Below, in pieces: positions 8,528 to 17,216 of a DNA stretch of 64,000 nucleotides (positions within the stretch are counted from its first letter, which is position 1; each line of letters starts with the position of its first letter). The translations under genes and the position numbers were made by a program. The notes beneath the pieces are model-generated. The model was not told the origin of the DNA and ran no database searches. It was given only the letters and a program-made list of their open reading frames with translations. The stretch is taken from the NCBI GenBank assembly GCA_963751335.1, contig CAVVUB010000008.1, positions 62,001-126,000 of the forward strand, given 5' to 3'. The stretch comes from Bog-473 sp963751335 (GTDB lineage Bacteria > Actinomycetota > Acidimicrobiia > Acidimicrobiales > RAAP-2).

Positions 8528-10903
8528 ATGACACAGGCGGATACCTCTACCGAAGAGAGCATTCGTCGTCCGCTCCATGATCTGACGCGGTCGCCTGTGC
8601 GCACTGACACGACCCTGGCCGCGAGCCTGCCCGAGAACCTCCGTTATCGGGTCAAAAGAGTCCTCCTTGGTCCGCCTCTCGTCAGCGACCAGCTCCAGGG
8701 TCAGCGACTCGGAAAGCCGACCGCGCTCGCCGTTCTGTCATCGGACGTCATGTCTTCGTCGGCCTACGCGAGCGAGGAGATGTTGCGGATCCTGGTGCCG
8801 ATAGCCGGTCTGGCGGCCTTCTCCATCATCACGCCGATGACGGCTGCCATCCTGGCTGTGCTGGCCGTGGTCACGATTTGTTATCGGGATGTCGTCAAGT
8901 CCTACCCAAAGGCCGGCGGCTCCTATGTCGTGAGCCGGGACAACTTCGGACCCAACATCGCGCAGGTAGCCGGTGCAGCGCTGCTGATCAGTTACACGAT
9001 CACTGTGGCTGTGTCGGTGGCCGCGGGCGCCGACGCGATCATCTCGGCAGCTCCTTCCCTTGGGGGCTATGCCGTCCCCTTGTCGATCGCCTTCGTGTTG
9101 ATCCTGGCTTTCGGCAACCTGCGGGGCATTCGGGAGGCCGGTCGGGTCTTCGCCGTGCCCACGTACTTCTTCATTGCCAACATGGCGGTGCTCATCGTCT
9201 TCGGCCTCACGAGGGAGGCGATGGGGGACCTACCCAAAGCCAGCGCAAGCCACGGGACGGTCCCGCTCGGCCATGCCAGTGGCGGGCTCATTCTCGGGGT
9301 CTCGGCCTTCTTCCTGCTGCGGGCGTTCGCCAACGGCAGCTCGGCAATGACCGGAACCGAGGCCATCTCCAACGGTGTCAGCGTCTTCCGAGCGCCCCAG
9401 GCCAAGAACGCCCGCACGACCCTGGTCCTGATGAGCACCATTCTCGGAGCGATGTTTCTCGGCGTCTCAGTACTGGCCGCGCTGACCCACTCCGTCCCCT
9501 TCGTGAGCGGGACGCCCACCGTTGTCTCCGAGATCGGCCAGCTCGTCTATGGCACGAGTCCCGGAGGTCGGGTCCTCTTCTATGCGCTCCAGGCCGCCAC
9601 GGCTTTGATCCTGATCCTGGCGGCCAACACCAGTTTTACCGGGTTCCCATTCCTGGTGAGCTTCGTGGCGGAGGATTCCTTCCTGCCCCGAAAGCTCACC
9701 GTTCGTGGCCACCGGTTGGTGTTCTCCAACGGGATCCTGCTCCTGGCCGGTGCCTCCATCGTGCTCCTGCTGGCGACCGGCGCCAAGGTTGCGGCCCTCA
9801 TCCCGATGTACGCCATCGGGGTGTTCACCGGGTTCACCATGGCCGGGTCCGGCATGGTGACCCATCATTGGCGCCACCGCGACCAGCATTGGCGCAAAGG
9901 CGTAGCGGTCAATGCCGTGGCTGCTGTCGTGTGCGCGGTGGTCGTCGTTGTTTTCGCGATCGCTGAGTTCACCCAGGGGGCATGGGTGGTCGTGATCGTC
10001 ATGCCCCTCATCGTCTTTGCATTGGTTCGGACCAACCAGGAATACCGCGAAGAGGACGCAGTCTTGGAGGAGGGTGCCGCGGTCGCGGCCTGCGAGGCCA
10101 AGGTCCTGCGCCGCCATGTCGTCGTCATCCTCGTGGACAAGATCGACCTGGCGACGGCGAGGGCGGTCCAGTACGCCCGTACGCTCACCCCGGACGATCT
10201 CCACGCCGTGCATTTCAACATTGACGACAAGCGCGCTGAGCTCTTGATCTCCCGGTGGCAGCAACTTGGGCTCGCCCGTCTTCCGCTGGACGTGATCGAC
10301 TGCCCGGACCGACGTCTTGGGCGGGCGGCATTGGAGCTGGCGGCCGAGCTGACCGACGGCGAAACCGAGGTCAGCATGCTTATGCCACGTCGTTCCTACG
10401 GCAAGACCTGGCGCAGAGTCCTCCATGATCAAACGGCAGACCGCATCGTCGACGTCGTCAGCCAGCTGCCCCACGTCAACGCGACCATCATTCCCTTCCA
10501 TGTCGCCAAGGGCCTCACGGAAACCTCGCTCGACGTGGAGACGTTGTTCGAGGAACCGGAATACGCGACAGAACCGGTCCTGCCGACGCGTGACGGACCG
10601 AGCCATCATGAGCCTCAGCAAATATCGGCGTTGAAGTGGCGGTCCCGGGCGAAGGTGTCAGGTCGGGTGAAGACCGTGCGCGTTCAGCCACTCTCAGACG
10701 TTCCGACCGTCCAATGTGTGCTGGTCGACGGGAGTGGCCAGGCGATCACCCTCGTGTTCCTCGGTCGGCGATCCATCAGCGGACTCCGTAGTGGGTCGAT
10801 GCTCACCGCCGAGGGCATGGTTGGCAAGCACCGCGGCAAGTTGGCGATGATCAATCCTGCCTTTGAGCTGCTCTCGCCATCGGGCTCCGGCGTGGACCAC
10901 TGA
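8528..10903 (+). CDS. KimA-like APC-superfamily permease fused to a C-terminal OB-fold
   Basis: 791 residues. Residues 35-500 carry about 12 membrane segments and the signature of KimA-type K+/H+ symporters and related APC permeases: LLGPPL, LAVLSSDVMSSSAYASEE, SYPKAGGSYVVSRDNFG and the AVSVAAGADAI block. Residues 530-700 are a soluble UspA-like domain (HVVVILVDKIDLATARAV). The last 80 residues (RAKVSGRVKTVRVQP, VLVDGSGQAITLVFLGRR, GKLAMINPAFELL) form an OB-fold like the small nucleic-acid-binding protein encoded near this permease in other actinobacteria. Potassium is the likely substrate by family resemblance; an amino acid is possible. The following DUF4118 gene starts one base after this stop. 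Confidence 0.8.
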   Translation: MTQADTSTEESIRRPLHDLTRSPVRTDTTLAASLPENLRYRVKRVLLGPPLVSDQLQGQRLGKPTALAVLSSDVMSSSAYASEEMLRILVPIAGLAAFSIITPMTAAILAVLAVVTICYRDVVKSYPKAGGSYVVSRDNFGPNIAQVAGAALLISYTITVAVSVAAGADAIISAAPSLGGYAVPLSIAFVLILAFGNLRGIREAGRVFAVPTYFFIANMAVLIVFGLTREAMGDLPKASASHGTVPLGHASGGLILGVSAFFLLRAFANGSSAMTGTEAISNGVSVFRAPQAKNARTTLVLMSTILGAMFLGVSVLAALTHSVPFVSGTPTVVSEIGQLVYGTSPGGRVLFYALQAATALILILAANTSFTGFPFLVSFVAEDSFLPRKLTVRGHRLVFSNGILLLAGASIVLLLATGAKVAALIPMYAIGVFTGFTMAGSGMVTHHWRHRDQHWRKGVAVNAVAAVVCAVVVVVFAIAEFTQGAWVVVIVMPLIVFALVRTNQEYREEDAVLEEGAAVAACEAKVLRRHVVVILVDKIDLATARAVQYARTLTPDDLHAVHFNIDDKRAELLISRWQQLGLARLPLDVIDCPDRRLGRAALELAAELTDGETEVSMLMPRRSYGKTWRRVLHDQTADRIVDVVSQLPHVNATIIPFHVAKGLTETSLDVETLFEEPEYATEPVLPTRDGPSHHEPQQISALKWRSRAKVSGRVKTVRVQPLSDVPTVQCVLVDGSGQAITLVFLGRRSISGLRSGSMLTAEGMVGKHRGKLAMINPAFELLSPSGSGVDH

Positions 10904-10904
10904 C

Positions 10905-11672
10905 ATGACCGATTCTCCCGACCACAAGATCCTTCGAGGCGTCGAGCGCGCCCTTCCATTCTGGATCTGGATCGCTGCGGTGACCGTGCCGATTGCCGTC
11001 GCTCTGCTCTTGGTGCCCAGTCGGGGCCACCTCGGGCCGGCGGACGATGCTCTGGTGTTGGTCGTCGTGACGGTTGCCATCGCCTCCTGGGGGAACCGAG
11101 GCGCGGCAGCCCTGGCGGCCCTGGTTGCCGCGGCGTCGTTCGACTTTCTGTTGACTCGTCCCTACGGATCCTTTCGGATCAGCCGGCCGGACGACATCAC
11201 GACCGAGGTTCTCTTCGTCGCAGTCGGACTCCTGGTCGGAGAGCTCGCTGCACGTGGAAGGCAACACCAACGAGCAGCGGCCCGCGGGCACCTGGAGATC
11301 TCCCGGCTCCACGATCTCGGGCAACGGATCGCCGGGGGAGAGGAACCAGAGTTCGTCCTCATGGCAGTCGCCAACGAGCTCCGGGAGCTTCTCAATCTTC
11401 AGGACTGCCGTTTCGTCCGAGAGCAACCGTCAGGGAAGGGGGCATGGATCGATCACGACGGCACCGTTCGACTCAACCCGCTTCGTTGGCCCACCGCCAC
11501 GGCAGGCCTTCCGACGAGACAGGTTGAGCTCCCTGTTCATGGGGGAGGGAGGATTCTGGGGACCTTCCTCTTGACTCCGACGCCCGTGGCGCCCATCAGC
11601 CATGAACAGTGCCTCGTCGCCGTCGCCCTCGTCGATCAGCTCGGTGCCGCTCTGGCCCATGAGGCAAGCTGA
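10905..11672 (+). CDS. DUF4118 (KdpD-like) membrane protein with GAF-like domain, no kinase
   Basis: 255 residues. Residues 25-110 contain four hydrophobic helices with the KdpD-type DUF4118 pattern (AAASFDFLLTRPYGSFRI, TTEVLFVAVGLLVGELAARG), then a short helix and a GAF-like domain over 130-250 (LHDLGQRIAGGEEPEFVLMA). A His-kinase domain is absent, so this is not a complete KdpD sensor. The start codon follows the permease stop by one base, which indicates translational coupling and a shared role. With a KimA-like K+ transporter upstream, involvement in sensing or tuning potassium or osmotic state is a reasonable inference. Confidence 0.75.
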   Translation: MTDSPDHKILRGVERALPFWIWIAAVTVPIAVALLLVPSRGHLGPADDALVLVVVTVAIASWGNRGAAALAALVAAASFDFLLTRPYGSFRISRPDDITTEVLFVAVGLLVGELAARGRQHQRAAARGHLEISRLHDLGQRIAGGEEPEFVLMAVANELRELLNLQDCRFVREQPSGKGAWIDHDGTVRLNPLRWPTATAGLPTRQVELPVHGGGRILGTFLLTPTPVAPISHEQCLVAVALVDQLGAALAHEAS

Positions 11673-11895
11673 CAGAGTCGGCTTTCTGCAAACCAGAATC
11701 GGTACGTCCTCACTCAGATCGCCATGATTTGATCGTCGGTGATGAGGGTCGATCAAGGCCCGCTCGTGCCGACACTTCCCGCCGGCGTTGGTGGACATCG
11801 ACCGGGGTGCCTCTTGGATTCGCAATTGTTCTGTTACATTCCGGCGCCCACGTAGGTGGCAAATCGCCCCGCGATGCCAGAAACAAGGACGAATC

Positions 11896-12729
11896 ATGCG
11901 ATCTGAATTCCAGCGCGCTGTCTGCGCCTCGGCGCTGCTTTCAGCCATGACCGGGATGTTGTTGTGCGGCGCAATTTCGAATACCGCAGGTGCTTCGACC
12001 AAAAAGCCGGTCCTCCACATTCTTGTCACCAACGACGACGGGGTGAAGGCGCCCGGGATCGATGAGACCGTCAAGGTCCTGAAAGCTCTGCCCAACACCT
12101 CGGTGACGGTGGTGGCACCTCTGACCAACCAGAGCGGCACTGGCGCAAAAGTGACGTCGGGTGCGCTCACGGCGACTTCGAGCACTACCGCGAGTGGCTA
12201 CCCGGCCAAAGCCGTCGCCGGCTACCCGGCGGACACCATCATCTGGGCAATTGACGACCACGGAGTGGCACAACGTCCGAACCTCGTCGTCTCGGGCATC
12301 AACTTCGGTCAGAACATAGGTCCCCTGTCCACGCTTTCGGGCACAGTGGGAGCGGCTCAGACGGCGGTAGCCCGCGGCATCCCCGCACTCGCCGTGAGTC
12401 AAGGGATCGACGACGGCCGGTCGCCTGACTTCGCTCAGGGCGCCAAGTATTTGGTGGCGTGGGTCCAGGCACACCGAACTGCGCTGCTGAGCGTCAAGGG
12501 GAAGGCAGCGGCTCGGATCAACGGCAATCTCAATGTTCCAACTTGCGAGACCGGCCATATTCGAGGACCGGTGACGGTGCGAGTTGCCACGTCGTTGTCG
12601 GGCTTTTCGATCAACACGGTGAACTGCTCTGGCTCTGGCTCTGGCTCCAAGCCGACCACAGACGTTCAGGCTTTCGTCGAGGGATTCGCTTCGAATTCGG
12701 AGCTCCATCCCGTGAACCCTGCGCCGTAA
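11896..12729 (+). CDS. Secreted SurE-family phosphatase/nucleotidase
   Basis: 277 residues; the ATG has AAGGA a few bases upstream. A signal peptide (residues 1-34, hydrophobic core ALLSAMTGMLLCGAI) precedes the SurE fold. The metal site is visible: TNDDGV at 45-50, TNQSGTG (Ser/Asn) and VSGINFGQN (Asn). SurE enzymes are divalent-metal 5'/3'-nucleotidases or exopolyphosphatases, usually cytoplasmic; this exported form belongs to a group seen in secreted proteins that probably scavenge phosphate. A Ser-Gly repeat (around 12630-12650) lies near the C-terminus. Single gene with its own upstream region. Confidence 0.85.
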   Translation: MRSEFQRAVCASALLSAMTGMLLCGAISNTAGASTKKPVLHILVTNDDGVKAPGIDETVKVLKALPNTSVTVVAPLTNQSGTGAKVTSGALTATSSTTASGYPAKAVAGYPADTIIWAIDDHGVAQRPNLVVSGINFGQNIGPLSTLSGTVGAAQTAVARGIPALAVSQGIDDGRSPDFAQGAKYLVAWVQAHRTALLSVKGKAAARINGNLNVPTCETGHIRGPVTVRVATSLSGFSINTVNCSGSGSGSKPTTDVQAFVEGFASNSELHPVNPAP

Positions 12730-12816
12730 CCAACGCGCGGTCCTAGTGCCGCACGCCAACGCAGATCATGGCTGCGAGTCGATGCCCATCGGTCAAGAGG
12801 CGGGCGAGTCTTTGGG

Positions 12817-13287
12817 TTAGTCGCGGACTTGCTGGGCGAGGTAATGGACTTCACCCAATTGTTCGACCAACGCGAGCTGACCCTCCAGCCAGTCCGCGTG
12901 GTCTTCCTCACCCTTCAGGATCTCGGCGAGGAGCTCTCGGCTCCCGTTGTCACTCTGCTCGACACAGACAGCGATGCCTCGGTTGAGGCGCTCGATCGCC
13001 TCCTGCTCGAGTGCGAGGGCCAGTGACAACTTCTCAACCGGGCTCTCTCCCGTCCGGATCGTCCCAAGGCGCTGCAGATTGGGGTGACCATCGAGGTACA
13101 GCAGGCGTTCAATGAGATGGTCAGCATCCTTCATCTCGTCGATCGACTCGGTGCGGAAGCGCTCGCCGAGCCTTTGATAGCCCCAATTGTCGAACATCTT
13201 GGCGTCGAGGAAGTACTGGTTGACTGCGGTGAGCTCCGCGGTCAACACCTCGTTCAGGAGTTCGACGATCCGAGGGTCACCCTGCAT
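12817..13287 (-). CDS. bfr: Bacterioferritin with an altered ferroxidase ligand (His54 to Asp)
   Basis: 156 residues, full length for a Bfr subunit, which forms a 24-mer iron-storage shell. Heme ligand Met52 is present (DEMKDAD). Ferroxidase residues Glu18, Glu51, Glu94, Glu127 and His130 are all present, but position 54, normally His, is Asp; the codon at 13126-13128 reads GAT on the coding strand. The gene lies 72 bases downstream of bfd and in the same direction, so iron release by Bfd is paired with storage here. An iron box lies upstream of the operon. Confidence 0.93.
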   Translation of the reverse strand: MQGDPRIVELLNEVLTAELTAVNQYFLDAKMFDNWGYQRLGERFRTESIDEMKDADHLIERLLYLDGHPNLQRLGTIRTGESPVEKLSLALALEQEAIERLNRGIAVCVEQSDNGSRELLAEILKGEEDHADWLEGQLALVEQLGEVHYLAQQVRD

Positions 13288-13359
13288 GTGTGCTCTGTAT
13301 CGGAGTCATCATCAGCCACGATCGTAGGCGTCGATCGGAGCGGGCGCCGGAAAGCAGTG

Positions 13360-13554
13360 TCAAGCGGCGGATGCCGCAGCCGGCTCACGTTCCGCGGCAG
13401 TAGCTTCGAGCAGAGCTTCCAGCAAGTCGTGACACCCGCCGCACCCCCCACCCGCCGTACAACGTGCCGTGATTTCCGAGACCGTTGAGGCTCCGGAGGC
13501 GATAGCGGCATCGACAGTCCGGTCAGAGACCGCATTGCAGTGACAGACGTACAT
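13360..13554 (-). CDS. bfd: Bacterioferritin-associated ferredoxin
   Basis: 64 residues. Cys4, Cys6, Cys38 and Cys41 match the four [2Fe-2S] ligands of Bfd (MYVCHC at the start and GGGCGGC later), with one extra Cys at 32. Bfd reduces the bacterioferritin core so that iron can be mobilised. Its ATG is two bases after the stop of the upstream small gene, implying translational coupling. Cytoplasmic. Confidence 0.92.
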   Translation of the reverse strand: MYVCHCNAVSDRTVDAAIASGASTVSEITARCTAGGGCGGCHDLLEALLEATAAEREPAAASAA

Positions 13555-13556
13555 CG

Positions 13557-13886
13557 TTACCTCGCTGCGTCCAAGCTGCCGGATGGGCCGTGAGGGACCA
13601 TCTGATCGGCAGAGTGACTGCCAAACCTGCGCGTGACGGACGGTGTGCCCTCGGCGATCAGCGCTTCGGCCACCTTCAAGGGAATCGGCCGGGTCGTCGG
13701 GAGGCGGTACCCGACGCCGACAGCCTCGGCGCGCACCTGATCGTCATCGACCACGAGCCTGATCCAGTCCACTCGGCGCATGCTCGTCGCGGTCGATGAG
13801 CTGGTTGTTTGGCGCTCACCGCCCTGACGGCGGGCCCTGGCGCTGCGCCACCCCCGCTTCGTGCCGTGTTCTTCTGCGCTTGACAT
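13557..13886 (-). CDS. Conserved hypothetical protein at the head of the bfd-bfr operon
   Basis: 109 residues from the ATG at 13886, which has GGAGAG six bases upstream; a GTG 15 bases earlier is less likely. The N-terminal third is basic and low-complexity. The second half (VDWIRLVVDDDQVRAEAV, VGYRLPTTRPIPLKVAEALI, TPSVTRRF) looks like a small conserved actinobacterial domain, but I cannot name it. It is the first gene after the iron box and is coupled to bfd, so a function in iron homeostasis is likely. Confidence 0.65.
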   Translation of the reverse strand: MSSAEEHGTKRGWRSARARRQGGERQTTSSSTATSMRRVDWIRLVVDDDQVRAEAVGVGYRLPTTRPIPLKVAEALIAEGTPSVTRRFGSHSADQMVPHGPSGSLDAAR

Positions 13887-13921
13887 CCGGCTCTCCGTCA
13901 CTTCAAAAGTGAGGCCAGCCT

Positions 13922-13940
13922 AAATGTTAGGCAACCCTAA
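13922..13940. promoter_or_regulatory. IdeR/DtxR-like iron box upstream of the bfd-bfr operon
   Basis: The 19-base site matches the IdeR consensus (TTAGGTTAGSCTAACCTAA type) at about 14 of 19 positions, with the GTTAGGC core and a perfect CCTAA end. It lies 36 bases upstream of the ATG of the first gene. In mycobacteria IdeR with iron activates bacterioferritin genes from upstream boxes, so activation in iron-replete cells is the likely effect. Confidence 0.65.
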
Positions 13941-14324
13941 GTCAAGAAGATTGCGACGGATGATCGCACTGGACCGGAGGAGAGTTTCGAGGCAGAGTCG
14001 ACTCGGACGCCGACGCCGGCTTCCAATTGCAATGGTGGTAGCAAAAGCCATCCCAACAAAGAAACGGCCTCTTTGGGATCATCGGTGCGGCGACCGCGAC
14101 GTTCGATCTCGTTGGGCCACGCCGAAAGATGGATGCGCAGAGTGGTAACGCGACGTCCTGCGGGGCCTCGGACGACGATTCACGTAGAGGGAATACTTGC
14201 CGAGGGAAGTCCGGCGGTGCGGGCGTCCCATATGGGATTGTGGCGTCGCCTGGCACCGGCCCCTCGGACATGCCGACTTGGGCGTCGTCGGTGTGCGCAC
14301 AGGTGGTCTGGGTATGACCCCAGT

Positions 14325-14624
14325 GTGCAAATTGTCAAGAAGTACGGCTGGAAGGGTGTCAGCATCGGCGTAGGATCACTTGCTGCGCTCGCCACGCAGC
14401 GGCTCTTGGAGGTTCTTTGGAGGACGCTGCGGGGATCGACGCCCCCAAAGGTGCCCGCAGACCGAAGCGCTTCCTTGGTAGACGCGTTGATCTGGGCCAT
14501 CGCAACTGGTGTGGGTGCCGGAGTTGCACGGCTCTTGGCGATACGAACGGCTGCGGCGGTTTGGGAGGCTGCAGCTCACGAACCGCCGCCCGAACCTGCA
14601 CTCATGGAGCCCTCAGCGGCGTAG
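14325..14624 (+). CDS. DUF4235 small membrane protein
   Basis: 99 residues from the GTG at 14325; the longer upstream frame is Arg-rich and unlike a protein start. The sequence fits DUF4235: YGWKGVSIGVGSLAALATQ near the N-terminus, a Pro-rich turn (STPPKVP) and a second helix ALIWAIATGVGAGVARLLA. Two membrane segments are predicted. Members occur in actinobacterial stress clusters. It heads a run of small stress-type genes on the plus strand. Confidence 0.7.
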   Translation: MQIVKKYGWKGVSIGVGSLAALATQRLLEVLWRTLRGSTPPKVPADRSASLVDALIWAIATGVGAGVARLLAIRTAAAVWEAAAHEPPPEPALMEPSAA

Positions 14625-14870
14625 TGCAGCAATGAGAGCGGCACACTGTCCGCAGGCAACACGCCTTCTTTTGCGGCGCTGTTGCATGGCTGAAGGCGAC
14701 GTTCTGCGTCCGGGGCGGGTGATTTCCAACCGTCCTGGGATGCGATTTGCGACGTCGACAATCAACAAATCCCATTTCAAATGTTTTGACATCGGAACAA
14801 CATGCGGGACCCCCGTTTCGTCGCGAGAGACCGGGGTATCCCTCGTACGACGCCTGATCGGAGGACGTAG

Positions 14871-15125
14871 ATGGTTGGTGCTGGAGGCCTTGTGGCAAGC
14901 ATTGTCGCTTTCGCGGTAGGTGCAATTCTGAATTTCGCCGTGACAGTGAACCCTGACCAGCATGGATTCAATCTGAACACGGTAGGCATGATTTTGATGA
15001 TCGTCGGTCTCGCCGGAGCCGTGCTGTCAGTGATCACGATGGCCCTGGCCAATACGCGTCGCCGCCGGACTGTCGTTGACGATGGGCGAGGCAATGTCCT
15101 GCGCCGAGTCGACTCGACGTACTAG
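14871..15125 (+). CDS. DUF6458 two-helix membrane protein (copy 1)
   Basis: 84 residues; GGAGG lies six bases before the ATG. Two hydrophobic helices (GLVASIVAFAVGAILNFAV and GMILMIVGLAGAVLSVITM) are followed by a basic RRRRT patch and the tail GNVLRRVDSTY. A second copy at 17217 is nearly identical in the tail. Function is unknown; the family is typical of actinobacteria and often next to other small membrane or stress proteins. Confidence 0.85.
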   Translation: MVGAGGLVASIVAFAVGAILNFAVTVNPDQHGFNLNTVGMILMIVGLAGAVLSVITMALANTRRRRTVVDDGRGNVLRRVDSTY

Positions 15126-15189
15126 GAAACGCTCCGATCCCAAGCGCGGTCAGCGCGCCCGAACCAACTTGAAAGCGAAGGGTGTCTTC

Positions 15190-15363
15190 ATGTCAACGGC
15201 AAACAAGGCGAAGAACAAAATTCAGGAGGCCAAGGGTCACCTTGATGAGACTGCCGGAAAGGCCACCAACGACCGATCACGGCAGGCGAAGGGCAAGAAG
15301 GAAAAGGCATCTGGCAAGTTGAAGCAAGCAGGAGAGAAGGTGAAGGACGCGGTCCGGAGCTAG
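15190..15363 (+). CDS. CsbD-family stress protein
   Basis: 57 residues rich in Lys, Ala and Glu, with NKIQEAKGHLDETAGKAT and KGKKEKASGKLKQAGEKVKD, the amphipathic helical repeats of CsbD proteins. These small soluble proteins accumulate under general stress in many bacteria; their molecular role is not settled. The ATG was chosen because the upstream frame lacks the family pattern. It sits between a DUF6458 gene and a hydrophobic peptide gene. Confidence 0.88.
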   Translation: MSTANKAKNKIQEAKGHLDETAGKATNDRSRQAKGKKEKASGKLKQAGEKVKDAVRS

Positions 15364-15472
15364 GAGCGCAGTTGCCCGCCTTGGCAATGTGGATCGAGGT
15401 GGACCGCAAGTCTCAGATGGTTTTCGTAGGCGTTCCATATGTGTCGCCCGATGAAAGAAAAGGGGAACGATA

Positions 15473-15634
15473 GTGGTGATATTTGTGTTGGCTCTTTTGG
15501 TACTGATTCTGTTCGGCGCGGGTTTTGCGATTCACCTGTTGTGGATCGCTGCAGTCATCCTCGCGATCGTGTGGGTTGCAAGTTTTGCCCTCGGCCGTGG
15601 GGAGGGCGCCAGCCGGAGGTCTCTCCGTCGGTAG
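15473..15634 (+). CDS. 53-aa hydrophobic membrane peptide (copy 1)
   Basis: The gene has a GTG start with AGGGGAA just upstream, and encodes two hydrophobic helices: VLALLVLILFGAGFAIHLL, then WIAAVILAIVWVASFALG, ending in an Arg-rich tail GRGEGASRRSLRR. It is a clear homologue of the peptide encoded at 17521, sharing LVLILFGAGFA, LLWI and GRGEGA. It belongs to a small hydrophobic protein type common near DUF6458 and CsbD genes. Function is unknown; membrane location is certain from composition. Confidence 0.8.
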   Translation: MVIFVLALLVLILFGAGFAIHLLWIAAVILAIVWVASFALGRGEGASRRSLRR

Positions 15635-15712
15635 CCTGACTGCGGCCAACCCTCAAATGGCCGCCGCTTTTCGGCGCCCGTCAACATCTTCGCAGGCCCG
15701 TAGGTGCAATCG

Positions 15713-17086
15713 ATGCAACACGTAGCGCTCGCGGTCATCGGCTCGGGGTCGGGAAACATGGTGATCGCCGACGACGTTGGGGAGGTTGCGCTCATTGAGT
15801 GCGGCCCCTTCGGCGGGACCTGTGTGAATCGGGGCTGTATTCCCTCGAAGATGCTCGGCTATACGGCCGATCTGGCCGAGCTGTGCAAGGGGGCGCCGCA
15901 GTTCGGCCTTTCGGCCACGCTTCAGGGAGTCGACTGGCCGTCGATCCGGAACCGTGTTTTCAGTCGGGTCGACGAGACTTCCCGATACGGACACCGGGAA
16001 CGGGCGGCGTCACCGAATGTGACCGTCTATGACGGCCACGGCCGCTTCGATGGCCCCGGCGAACTCGTCGTGAACGGCCGGACCCGCATCTCGGCGCAGC
16101 AGGCCGTGATCGCAACCGGCGGCCGCCCAACTGTCCCAGAGGTGGTCCAGGATTCAGGTGTTGCATTCGAGACTTCGGACACGATCATGCGTCTCGAGAC
16201 TCTCCCAGACAGCATGGTCATTCTCGGGGGTGGGTCCGTCGCCGTCGAGATGGCTCATCTGTTCTCGAGCCTTGGGGTAAGGATCCACATTGTGGAGTCT
16301 GCCGAGACGTTGCTGGCGACGCACGATGGCGAGATCTCTCGGAGATTCACCGAGGAGGCTTCCGCACGGTGGCACCTTCACCTCGATGCGACGGTCGCCG
16401 AGGTGCGGAACGACGGAAACGGCGTCGGGCTTGTCCTTGAGGATGGCGCACGAATCGCATGCGAGATGCTGTTGGTGGCGACCGGCCGCACGCCGAATAC
16501 CGACGATCTGGGTTTGGACTCAGTTGGGATCGCCCTCGAGCCCGATGGGCATATCGTCGTCGATGAGTTTGGCCGTGCCGCGACTGGGATCTGGGCGCTC
16601 GGCGATTGCAGTTCGCCCTTCGAGCTGAAACACGTGGCGAACGCTGAAGCCCGTACCATCTCCCACAACCTGGCTCACGCTGACGACCTGCGTCCGCTGC
16701 CACACCATTGGGTGCCCGCTGCGGTGTTCACAGATCCGCAAATTGCCTGGGTCGGAGCCCGATCTCAGGATCTCGTGGGGCGGCCCTACGTCGAGGCCCT
16801 CCAGGAATATCGCGATGTCGCCTACGGCTGGGCGCTGCAAGATCACGGCGGTGTTTGCAAGCTCTACGCCGACCCCGAGACCGGCCGGCTGCTCGGTGCC
16901 CACATTCTCGGCTACCAGGCTTCGCTCCTCATCACCCCGCTCATCCAGGCGGTCGCTCACGGCCAACGAGTTGCCGACCTTGCGCGGGGCCAGTACTGGA
17001 TACATCCTGCCCTGAGCGAGGTCGTCGAGAACGCCCTCCTGAAGCTACCGGTCGACCACTCTGTGGTGTCGGGCGAGCCCCATTAG
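15713..17086 (+). CDS. mtr: Mycothione reductase
   Basis: 457 residues. This flavin disulfide reductase recycles oxidised mycothiol with NADPH. The N-terminal FAD motif reads AVIGSGSGN, as in mycobacterial Mtr, rather than the usual GGGxGG of lipoamide dehydrogenases. The redox pair is Cys37/Cys42 in GGTCVNRGCIPSKM. The NADPH motif is ILGGGSVAVEMAH, the second FAD motif is GIWALGDCSS, and the C-terminus reads ARGQYWIHPAL followed by EVVENALL, with the catalytic His-Glu pair. The ATG at 15713 has AGGTG upstream; a GTG nine bases earlier is possible. It lies between the two DUF6458/peptide copies. Confidence 0.92.
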   Translation: MQHVALAVIGSGSGNMVIADDVGEVALIECGPFGGTCVNRGCIPSKMLGYTADLAELCKGAPQFGLSATLQGVDWPSIRNRVFSRVDETSRYGHRERAASPNVTVYDGHGRFDGPGELVVNGRTRISAQQAVIATGGRPTVPEVVQDSGVAFETSDTIMRLETLPDSMVILGGGSVAVEMAHLFSSLGVRIHIVESAETLLATHDGEISRRFTEEASARWHLHLDATVAEVRNDGNGVGLVLEDGARIACEMLLVATGRTPNTDDLGLDSVGIALEPDGHIVVDEFGRAATGIWALGDCSSPFELKHVANAEARTISHNLAHADDLRPLPHHWVPAAVFTDPQIAWVGARSQDLVGRPYVEALQEYRDVAYGWALQDHGGVCKLYADPETGRLLGAHILGYQASLLITPLIQAVAHGQRVADLARGQYWIHPALSEVVENALLKLPVDHSVVSGEPH

Positions 17087-17216
17087 CGGGCTTCACGGCA
17101 GCGATTCAAACCATTGCTGACCAGCGAAACTCCAGGTCATATCCGCAAAACGCTCTGAATCGGTTTGACTCCACTTGCCACGGGTACAGCGATTGCAACG
17201 AAGAAAGGGGGCTTCC

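Noticed and set aside
9467..10621. Long minus-strand open frame opposite the permease gene
   Set aside because: It is rich in His, Asp and Gly with no domain, as expected for the antisense of a high-GC coding region.
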